Below are positions 34,351-64,000 of a DNA stretch of 64,000 bases, in pieces; within the stretch, counting starts at the first letter, position 1; each line of letters begins with the position of its first letter. The position numbers were made by a program, and so were the translations under genes. The stretch comes from Branchiostoma floridae (lineage: Eukaryota; Chordata; Leptocardii; Amphioxiformes; Branchiostomatidae). The stretch lies in NCBI RefSeq assembly GCF_000003815.2, contig NC_049993.1:1876123-1940122 (forward strand), in the 5' to 3' direction. The notes below the pieces were generated by a model, which worked only from the letters and a program-made list of their open reading frames with translations, was not told the DNA's origin and did no database searches.

Positions 34351-34900
34351 TCATTGAAATAAATAACATTGAAATAAAACTAATAACAATGGGTACAGAA
34401 GACCTTATCTGTAATGACCAACACAATAACTGAAAACTTCCATTAATCCCCCTTCTTTCGCTTGCCAGAAAAGAGCATATCTTAAACTAACTTTGTTACA
34501 TATCAAGCATTACGTCTATTAGTGCAGGTAAGCTACGACACTACATTACACATCAGTCATATAAACTACATGTCATGCTACACAAGCTTCCGTTGTACAA
34601 AGATCAAAACAATATTAGCATAACTCAAACAAGTAAATTGAGCTTGAACCTTAATACTACAATGCACACTATAACTTGTGAAGCAGCTTATTCTCATACA
34701 TTACATAACTGTATTTTTTGATACGACTATAAACAAATACATGAAAGCTTTACCTGCAACATCAACACAATGTCATTTAAAGTGTATTTAGCTAGAAAGT
34801 GGGCAAAATATGATTTGTGAGCTGCTATTTACTCACACTGCTAACCCTTAGGGCCTTACAAATGTGTCACTTCTGAGAGGGTTATCATAGGTGGAGCATT

Positions 34901-35086
34901 TAAATTGTTGTGTAATTATACTCAGCACACATGTATGGGTTTTTACCTTGTAGATGGCTGTATATGTATGTAGATTTCTGTACAACGGAATAGTCACAGT
35001 GGTCACACTTGTAGGGTTTCTAACCAGTGTTAATTGTCATGTGTCTGGATAGGTAGGTTAAACGTGTCAGCTGACATGTATCCTCA
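34901..35086 (-). pseudogene. decayed zinc fingers 13-15 of the adjacent gene
   Basis: Directly after the present stop codon the minus strand keeps finger-like sequence. Finger 13: its second Cys codon is TGA (the stop at 35084-35086), then GYMSADTFN, a 4-base duplication (ACCTACCT) that shifts the frame, LSRH, a His-to-Asn change, and TG-TAG-KP with a stop in the linker. Finger 14: YKCDHCDYSVVQKSTY then SHLQ followed by a short deletion that removes the last His. Finger 15: YMCAEY, second Cys replaced by Tyr, then a stop. This is a recently lost C-terminal part of the array, now 3' UTR. Confidence 0.75.
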
Positions 35087-36286
35087 CTCCCCACACATGT
35101 AGGTTTTCTCAACGGCGTGTTTTTCTAGATGGCTGTTCAAGCTGCACTTCTGCGCAGCAGAATAGTCACACTGGTCACACTTGTAGGGTTTTTCACCTGT
35201 ATGAGTTCTCAGATGTTGTTTTAAGTGATTCCTTTGCCTTGTCCTGTACCCACACTCCCCACACATGTAGGGTTTCTCACCCGAGTGTATGAGTAGATGA
35301 CTGTCCAATGTGGATTTCCGTGCAGCAGAATAATCACACTGGTCACACTTGAAGGGTTTTTCACCGGTATGAGTTCTTATATGAAGAGCTAAGTTAGGTT
35401 TTGTGGTAGAGGAATAACCACACTGGTCACATTTGTAGGGTTTTTCACCCATATGGGTTCTCATATGTTTGGAAAAGTGAGACTTTCGCGCTGCCCGATA
35501 CCCGCACTTCTCACACATGTAGGGTTTCTTACCGGTGTGTCTTGCTAAATGGCTGACCAAGGTGGACTTATCTGCTGCAGAATAATCACACTGGTCACAC
35601 TTGTAGGGTTTTTCACCAGTATGAGTTCTCATATGTCGTAGTAAGTGAGTTTTTCTGGCAGACGAAAAATTACACTGCTCACATTTGTATGGTTTTTCGC
35701 CGGTATGGATTCTCATGTGTCTGGACAAGCCATCCTTTTTAGAGGTCCCGTATCCACACTCCCCACACATATAGGGTTTCTTATCTGTGTGTTTGAATAG
35801 ATGGCAGTCCAAGCTGGATTTCAGTGCAGCAGAATAGTCACACTGGTCACACTTGTAGGGTTTTTCACCGGTATGGGTTCTCATATGTTGGGATAACGTA
35901 GACTTACGATATGCCCTATATCCACACTCCCCGCACATGTAAGGTTTGTTACCAGTGTGTCTGACCATATGAGAATCCAAGTTGCCTTTGTCACTTGCAG
36001 AATACTCACATTGGTTACATTTGTAAGGTCTTTCACCTGTATGAGTTATCATATGTCGTGATAAGTTATACTTCAGCGATGTCCGGTACCCGCAATCCCT
36101 ACATGAATACAATTTTTTATCATTACGTGGTTGTATTTGATGACGCACACTGTTTTTGCTTGCTGCCATTTGGTCTTCGACGATGCCTGTATATGTGTCA
36201 CATAAAACTACAACGGGAGACCCATCGCCGAGTTCCTGGGGAACAGCAGTAGGAGACCAATTTCCTGCCTCCGCCATGCCTAACAT
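35084..36286 (-). CDS. C2H2 zinc-finger protein, 12 fingers, C-terminally truncated
   Basis: From ATG at 36286 (or the better-context ATG at 36277, MAEAGNWSP) the frame encodes about 400 residues. A ~60-residue N-terminal part without a recognised effector domain is followed by twelve contiguous fingers of the form C-x2-C-x12-H-x3-H with TGEKP-type linkers, beginning at YSCRDCGYRT. Fingers alternate between a YMCGECGYR type and a YKCDQCDYS type. The ORF stops in the thirteenth finger after YMCGE. It is expected to be a nuclear DNA-binding protein, probably a transcriptional regulator; no KRAB-, BTB- or SCAN-like domain is visible. A 5' noncoding exon may lie upstream. Confidence 0.85.
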   Translation of the reverse strand: MLGMAEAGNWSPTAVPQELGDGSPVVVLCDTYTGIVEDQMAASKNSVRHQIQPRNDKKLYSCRDCGYRTSLKYNLSRHMITHTGERPYKCNQCEYSASDKGNLDSHMVRHTGNKPYMCGECGYRAYRKSTLSQHMRTHTGEKPYKCDQCDYSAALKSSLDCHLFKHTDKKPYMCGECGYGTSKKDGLSRHMRIHTGEKPYKCEQCNFSSARKTHLLRHMRTHTGEKPYKCDQCDYSAADKSTLVSHLARHTGKKPYMCEKCGYRAARKSHFSKHMRTHMGEKPYKCDQCGYSSTTKPNLALHIRTHTGEKPFKCDQCDYSAARKSTLDSHLLIHSGEKPYMCGECGYRTRQRNHLKQHLRTHTGEKPYKCDQCDYSAAQKCSLNSHLEKHAVEKTYMCGE

Positions 36287-36644
36287 AAACGACACAAATT
36301 TGAATAAATGCAAAATTCATCGATCAAAAGATAACCAACAGTACATTTTACTAAACCAAAACAATGAAAAGATAATAACAGAATTAAATCATCATTTGTG
36401 ACTGCCAACCGCCACTCCCATCCCACACTTAAGTATTCCCATGAAATGTTGAGTCAATTCCATCATTGCATTTTTCCTTGGTATCAAATAAATGGCTTGG
36501 AAATTTGTGTACCCTTTTAAATGGTTTATACTACCGTTCTGTCACGTTGTGATGTTAACACACGGTCCTTTATTTTGCGCAAAGGACTATACACTGGGGA
36601 TATGGTTTCGCCGGGGACCCCTCCCCACCCCAATTTTGCCACCA
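36287..36644. other. upstream region of the zinc-finger gene
   Basis: No coding sequence. May hold 5' UTR or promoter; no TATA box is evident. Confidence 0.3.
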
Positions 36645-36790
36645 CGATTTGATTTGATTTATTCGGCTGTACAGAGAGAAATACATCAAAGGATACCCAA
36701 TTAGCCGGAGGCTATTGTCAAGGGCTAGCCCTGGTAACTGTACAATATACAATAACAACATTACATTTGTAGATACATGAGGTTTGTTAT
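36645..36790 (-). mobile_element. LINE 3' end (CR1/L2-like)
   Basis: Minus-strand reading gives CTAGCCCTTGACAATAGCCT, TAATTGGGTATCC, TGTACAGCCGAATAAATCAA and an AATC-type tail, a pattern of LINE 3' ends in this genome. No RT sequence attached. Confidence 0.5.
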
Positions 36791-37627
36791 TTGAGCTAGT
36801 TTTTACAGGCAACAAAATATATGGATAATTTCGTACTATCTGTGATATTCTATATAGGGTATATCAAGTAATATTTCGAGGCTTTCTATGTACGGCTTAG
36901 AATAGAATGCTTATTACTTGTGAACGCTGTAACATATGGTCGCGTTATGAGGTAAATTCTAGATTAAAAATAACCCATGCCACAAGTCCCGCACATCATC
37001 CCGTTTGTGACAACGTAAATAATCATTTTTTGTGGGGTATATTTCGCGTCCTTACCTGATTTTAGTGTTGATGTTTACCTCCGCACAATCCTCCTGCGTT
37101 GCAAGCGACAGTCCGGACCAGCAAAGGGGGGAAAGGTCAGGCATAATATTATGTTGACGAGTGAAAGGTCATCTTGCGTGCCTTGTTACCCATATAGTAT
37201 GGACAGTTCTGCCTACATGATAGAAATGCGGTCACCATCGTTTTCTTTTTTTCCTTTCGTCATTTTACTTTCAAAGGTTTAATGGTTTATCAACTGCAAT
37301 TACGCTGTCATAGATTAAATATAGAAACCAGAAGATTTTATGACCAAAAACATCAATGACATAACACCTGAATGTTGTAAAATGGTGATCCAAGGCCCGT
37401 GTTCGAGGTGTCGCCTCTTGCAAGTTACAACATCCTCATTATACAGATGGGTACCTACTAGCTAAAAAAATATGTTTTTATGTTTACAAAACACATGCCT
37501 TTTCAAAAGGGCCGATATCATCTGTTTAGTCCATTTACCCTGATTTGAGCTTTACGTTGATTTATGCTATTTCTTCTTATGCTGTATTCATATTATGTAT
37601 TATTATCATATAGCCAGGGGACGTGGG
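36791..37627. other. noncoding stretch
   Basis: No exon or repeat recognised. Confidence 0.35.
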
Positions 37628-37766
37628 CCAATCAGAAGGCTCCATTTCATGCTGGTTATGACGCCGTAACAGCCGTGCATTAAATTTTTGATTATTGCAC
37701 GTGTGCATTAAAAACTTTTGAAGTTTAAACCAATCAGAAGGACAGACAAACAGGACGCTGGCCAAT
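37628..37766 (+). promoter_or_regulatory. three CCAATCAGA boxes
   Basis: CCAATCAGA occurs at 37628, 37730 and 37762, all on the plus strand. CCAAT boxes of this form bind NF-Y. A short ORF with a poly(A) signal starts 300 bases downstream, so this may be its promoter; it could also serve a gene on the other strand or be repeat-derived. Confidence 0.35.
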
Positions 37767-38068
37767 CAGAATGAGATATCCAGGAATCGTCCATCTGCCA
37801 AGATAGGGGAATAAGTACAGGCATGGCAGGGGGGATGGCTCCCTCTATTAACATCGGTAGTGCGTGTTTCTTTGTTCAAAGAAAACATTTGCCGTCTTAA
37901 AACAACATTGAATTACCTATAATATTTAAGACAATAAAATGAAGTCATGTCCAATTTAAACTGCAAATGGAAAATAAAATTATTTGCACCCCGCCCATTC
38001 AAGTTAAAACGACAATAACACCACGGTCCGCCATTGAGAAGCGGTCATGGCGCTGGAGGACCAAAATG

Positions 38069-38176
38069 CTACCTTTCTTCGGAGAAGTCGTGTCTGAGTT
38101 CGTAGTGAACGAGATTCTCAAGAGCTGTGAAGCACAGGGATCCCGGAATGCCTCAGGAAAGCTGGCAGAGATTTAG
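38069..38176 (+). CDS. candidate short ORF with poly(A) signal, unknown
   Basis: ATG at 38069 opens 35 codons (MLPFFGEVVSEFVVNEILKS and onward) ending in TAG. Coding-like G+C-rich DNA extends from about 38020 to 38250, and AATAAA follows near 38353. An upstream ATG at 38048 reads in another frame. It may be the remnant of a longer gene or an exon with a missed splice. No family assigned. Confidence 0.25.
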   Translation, partial: LPFFGEVVSEFVVNEILKSCEAQGSRNASGKLAEI

Positions 38177-38446
38177 CGCCTGATACGAACGAACTCGACA
38201 AACTGGAGAATGGGCGAGTGGAGAAATACGGAGCGTGCAACAGTTTGTAACATAATGAATCGACTTTGTTCTTATTTCAAGCCTTGGAACAGAAATACAT
38301 TTCACATACAAGTTTTATGTTGTTCAAATTCACTGTTCAAATTTATGTACTGAATAAAATATGTATGTTTTATAAAGGAATTTGTCGCTCCTACTCAACC
38401 GGAAACTCTACTCTACTCTACTTTACTCTTAAATGGGTCAGTGTGG

Positions 38447-39170
38447 GTAGGCTATATGATAATAGGGTTAATGACCCACCTGTTCCTCGGTATATATGGT
38501 GTCATAACGCCTGGTCCTTTGCTCTTCTTCTTCTTCTTTCCTACTGCCTAGCCTCAATTTTTTGAGATTATTGGCAGACAACGCATAGTTTAATTACAAT
38601 ACAAGTGACCGGTACAATAGACATGGGAAAAATGAAGGAAAATGCTGAGGGAAATAAAAACAAACTGATTTTCTGTGTGCAAAAGACAGGACAGGTGAAT
38701 TAAGTGGGTTAATAGGACACGTATTTACATACATACAAGACGTGTGGGGGGTGGCTCAATGCAGCAGGGTCCTCCCCAGCTCAGTTTTGAACTGGGAGAG
38801 AGACCCCGCCTCCGCCACACCAGGCTCAAGTCCATTCCACTCTCTGATGGTACGAGGGAAGAACGAGACCCTGTAGTAGTTGTTCCTGCACGCGATGGCC
38901 TGCAATGTTTGTGAGTGATTGGTGCGGCGGGAGCATCGAGCCACCGGGACAAGCATGGTCGTGTGAGGTACGTACATGATGTTGTTGATGATTTTGTACA
39001 AGGTGACCTGGCGGGCAATCTTCCTTCTAAGTTCGAGGGACTGCCAGCCAAGATTGTGAAGCATGGAGGTAACTGAGCTCATAAAACCATTTGTTTTATT
39101 CGGTGGTTATAGCAAAGGACCAGGCGTTATGACACCATCTACAACTCGGGGCGGGTCATTAACCCTTAAT
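38447..39170. mobile_element. inverted-repeat element with nested LINE fragment
   Basis: ATGGTGTCATAACGCCTGGT (38497) and its reverse complement ACCAGGCGTTATGACACCAT (from about 39118) face each other; GGTTAATGACCCACC/GGGTCATTAACCC extends the arms. Between them lies the RT remnant at 38756-39082. Either the LINE piece inserted in a MITE or the element captured it. Confidence 0.55.
38756..39082 (-). mobile_element. non-LTR retrotransposon RT C-terminal remnant
   Basis: 108 codons open to a stop at 38756. SSVTSMLHNLGWQSLELRR, then QVTLYKIINNIMYVP, NNYYRVSFFPRTIREWNGLE and QFKTELGRTLL match the conserved end of CR1-like RT ORFs (hallmark S-F-F-P-R-T-I-x-x-W-N). No upstream RT core. Confidence 0.8.
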
Positions 39171-40763
39171 TATCTGATGCATCATTTTGTTAGGATAACG
39201 GCCATGAAAAGGCGTCTTCTAACAAGAAACACTTCAATACTGTCAAACATGATACATAAAAAAGTATCATTTTTACGATATCTACATTTTTCATTTAAAC
39301 AAGGATACTTTATGTGACGTCATCCATTTCAAACTTTCATCTCTCAATAACCATGAAAAACATGAAAGTTACAACAAAAAGGAAGTAAATATCAATCGGA
39401 GATACTCTATATAGCAATTATAGCGATTATCTATTCAAATGAAATAACAACATATATTCCGTCAAATCAGAAAAAATAACTAATCTTTGTCCGTACGTAT
39501 TGATAGCACTTAAGTCTTGATTAAACGTTCTTTAATATCCTTTCGACACAATTTAACCCACAAACCAAAGTGCACAGGAGTATTGCCCCTTTATATAGCT
39601 TGATATGATGAAGGTTTGATAATTTATATAGCAGCTTGTGAATAAGTAATAGAGATGTAATGAATAAGTAAGATGTAATGGTGTCACTGGTAACAGGATA
39701 GACGATTGGTCTATTGTAACGTCAAAATTCAACAAGGCGGCCCCCATTGGATTGAAGCAAAAACAATACAGGGTTTCTTGTAAATATTATATAATGCGCT
39801 GAAGCATCACCAAAAGCAAATTGACTAGTACCATTAGAATCGAAGTGAAAAGAAATGACCGCAATGATTTAAAACTTGGTAAGTGTTAAAACAAGTGCTT
39901 TAAAAAAGCTGGCATTTTGCCAAGGTTTGCGTGTGTACACGTTTTTTTCTAGTTATTGGAATGTGCTGAAACTATTGTTTATATTAAATGGATGTAAATT
40001 TCGCACTGGAAATCCTACTAATGAATATTAACTAAGTCGCAAATGAATCTGGGATAGGCTATATGTAACTGTTATATATATATATACGATTTAGTTGGAA
40101 AACATTTCATCTTTATGAATTGGTAATACAACATTAAAATGTAAGAGCAATAATTTGATTATATGCTGCATCAATCTTAGGAATATCATACTTCATTCAT
40201 TTAATCTAATCAAATATCAGGCCCCACTACGGACCACAGACAATGACTCACGACAGAGCTTTTAAGAAGTATACAAATGCATTGCAGATTTTGAACAGGT
40301 CCGTTCATCTCAACATCACAACGGCGACTACTCTGGCCACAAAGCATTTTGCCACTGCAAGTGGCAAAATGCAAAAAGTCGTCAAACTATGAAACTATGT
40401 CCCGAAATAAGAGTTTGACACCTTATTTTGGGGTAAGACCGAGACTTTTTACCCTCACAAACACAAGATTTACGACCTGGCTGAAAGTTTCCTAAATACT
40501 TGCAATTATTATTCTTGATAATATAAGCTTATGGTACAGCTTTAAAAGTATATATGCTCTGCTTTGACAAAATACAGAAATGTAAAAGTTCTCTATCTAG
40601 TATTGCATCTTGTCCAGTCAGGCGTATCTCAAAATTATTGATATTCCTGGTTACTTTAATTATTCTTTATATACGTTATTTAGAAAGTGAGACTGTTTCT
40701 TTCTTAATAAAATGATACTTCTTTTTTAACTGTCCGTCTCTCTCTCTTTCTATCTGTTGTTTC
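39171..40763. other. noncoding stretch below the kinase gene
   Basis: Includes the 3' UTR side of the kinase gene near 40500-40763. An inverted pair GCCACTTGCAGTGGC sits near 40350. No other gene seen. Confidence 0.35.
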
Positions 40764-62037
<21,274 letters not shown>

Positions 62038-64000
62038 TCAAATTTCGTTGGCCAAATTCACAATTCTAACTCGCAGATTTCGAGAGTAGCATGTCACCAA
62101 GTGGTACCTCTCTCCGTTCAGGTGCAGAGTTTTACATTATACAACTCATGAGAAAGCTACTTCCTTGTGCCGTCACGAGAAATGGCGTTGTTTATCTTTA
62201 GTTGGTGCAGGTGGCGTGACCTTACACTCGCATCATGTCATGCATAGCTTAGTAGAAGCCCATAAACGACCGTCTATCGTACCAAGGGCATGACTTCAAC
62301 CTGTAAAAACTGCGAAACATAAACAGTTAAAAAGTTGGTGTTTGGAAGGAGTGGGCTTTATTGTAACGACGAATAACATTGAAAACTTGTGACAAATGTT
62401 TATATGTTGTAAACTTGTAAAACCCTTCTCAATAGTTTTCCCTTACCACAAGTACAAAATCTTACAGTTATTTTCGACATATATTAAGTTGATATGGATG
62501 TTTAGTTGATGCTAATTTTTACGAAAGTTTGCCAAAGAAGAAATGCTGATCCTTATAAAGCGCTTGGGGTGACAGTAACTTACTTTAAGGTTGAGTCACT
62601 TTGTTTGTCGTGCTTTATGCATGGAGTATTGTCAGTTATGTTGTTCCTCATACTGCTGTTTACATGAGCACGTCCGTGCCTTTCACGGCGACACAGCAGA
62701 ATAAACTGGTGGCGTTTACAGCTTTTTAGGCCGGGACAAGTCAATCTATAGTTTTTAGGCCAGAACAAGTCAATCGGATGTCTCACAGCACTAATGATGG
62801 GTGAACCTTCTGTGTAAGAGTGGTGTTGTGCCTTTTTTTCTGGATTAAAGGAGATATTGTAGTGGCTGCTGGTAGCTTGTAAGGGCGATGTTTGTTAGCA
62901 AGATGACTGGAAGACCCATGGATTGTTTTGTTTAGGTATGTGGGTAGATCTTTAAGAAATCTTGTTAAGACGATGGGTTAGATATTCTCCCTACAGGCGT
63001 ATTATTTTACCGCAGCGGAATTTACAGTGTAGATATATCATTTTCTGGCGATCCTATTTTCATAATGTATGAGTGGCAGAAAGGCTCTTGTAAGGGAGGA
63101 ATACCAAGGTGTGTATATTTCGGCCCATGGTCGTTTTTAAAGGGGGTTGCTACACAGTTTAACACAATTGTTTCTCAGTAATAAATGTTACTCTGTGGTA
63201 AAATTAGGAACCAAATGTGCAATTATCTCAAGATTCAAAAGTTCAAGCCATAGAGACTTACCCTCTTTTGCTAGACTACTCTGTCCTTTCTCATCAAACG
63301 CATTTGCAAGAATTTCTATATGGCTCGTCTGCAAAAAGATCCCCGCCGCCCTATGTACCACCCACCCCCCAATCAGAGCCCTTGCATTGATCCTTTAGGC
63401 TCCAATAGCTATCTGGCGATGATACCACTATCTTATGGGGGTACAAAAACCCCGAGGTGGAGAAAGTCATTTTTTTACAACTGCCTTTAAAAGAAAAAAA
63501 AGTATCAGGTCTTTCCTATCCCTGCCACTCCGAACCTGCTCAGATGTAAGATAAAATCCCACCTAGAAAGGCTTTTTAATGGTTTCAAGCCTTTTTTTTT
63601 TATTTGAGCTTTCTTACCGTGGGGTCTGGGTGCACTGGAGCTAATTTGTTGCGTCATCCCTAAAAGACAAGATTTGACAAAAATAACGCAAGAAGGGGTT
63701 GATGGATCACGCTGATTGCTAGTATGTGGATATCTTAGGTAATTATTTACATACTCTATGCTTATCATGCAATTCAGGGGCTAATTTGCTAATTTGCTAG
63801 ACTGAATAAGCAAGTTTGCAAATCCACTATATTTCATATTATATAAATTTTACATGATCCGCCTTCCTGTATGTTGGCATGATATATAAAGGAGCTCTTC
63901 TAATTCAAGCGTTGAGCGTTGTTTGGGGCACCTCATATAAAGCCTCACATTGTTTGTGCCTTTATCTATACTCGAAAATAATCCATTCATAATATCCTCT
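62038..64000. other. upstream region of the kinase gene, repeats
   Basis: The promoter of the kinase gene should lie just above 62037, but no TATA box is clear. 62930-63120 and 63640-63870 are diverged copies of the dispersed family (TATGTGGGTAGATC, ATTTTACCGCAGCGGA; AAGAAGGGGTTGATGGATCA). No other gene seen. Confidence 0.4.

Overview
The window looks like an amphioxus (Branchiostoma) genome: an A+T-rich intron/intergenic background, small exons with GT..AG junctions, CCAAT/TATA-type promoters, very many short inverted-repeat elements, tRNA-derived SINE copies, CR1/L2-like LINE 3' ends, and lineage-expanded receptor families (LRR-Ig receptors, Tie-like/EGF receptor tyrosine kinases, C2H2 zinc-finger arrays). 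Species within the genus cannot be decided from sequence alone. All names below come from reading motifs; no database search was run.

Layout. 1-1.4 kb: a reversed SINE and featureless DNA. 1.69-4.3 kb (+): a compact six-exon gene for a secreted BRICHOS-domain protein, with TATA box and poly(A) signal. 5-9.3 kb: inverted-repeat elements. 9.3-10.35 kb: an orphan terminal exon (-) and an orphan nucleotidyltransferase-like ORF (+). 10.9-15 kb: tRNA-Gly-like fragment, LINE remnant, solo LTR, TTAA-flanked piggyBac-like MITE. 15.7-17.7 kb (-): part of a double-hotdog acyl thioesterase-like gene. 18.1-19 kb: an 880-bp TA-flanked foldback element. 21.1-22.0 kb (-): an exon for a low-complexity tail with NPxY-type motifs. 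24-26 kb: duplicated noncoding DNA. 26.2-29.0 kb (-): an intronless LRR-Ig transmembrane receptor whose tail carries twelve 17-residue repeats built around YEND. 29-35 kb: repeats. 34.9-36.3 kb (-): a 12-finger C2H2 protein followed by decayed fingers. 37-40.7 kb: repeats and a nested LINE fragment. 40.76-62.04 kb (-): a large receptor tyrosine kinase gene. 62-64 kb: repeats.

The receptor tyrosine kinase gene dominates. I could assign 28 exons with consistent phases. In order they encode a signal peptide, two Ig-like domains, three Tie-like EGF modules, a PAN/apple-like domain, a fibrinogen-related (FReD) exon, six EGF modules, a Ser/Thr-rich stalk, one transmembrane helix, a cytoplasmic SAM domain and a complete tyrosine kinase. 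The FReD exon is cut short by a piggyBac-like MITE inserted at a TTAA; its neighbours are all phase 1, so skipping it leaves a continuous 1239-residue frame. The last large kinase exon lacks a canonical AG acceptor. FReD is the receptor-binding fold of angiopoietins, the ligands of Tie receptors, so finding it inside a Tie-like receptor gene is the most unusual observation here.

The second notable system is the LRR-Ig receptor tail: a tandem array of pY-x-N type (Grb2-SH2-like) sites plus distal YxxL/YxxP sites suggests a multivalent phosphotyrosine scaffold. The BRICHOS protein, LRR-Ig receptor and kinase would all act at the secretory/cell-surface level, but nothing in the sequence links them in one pathway.
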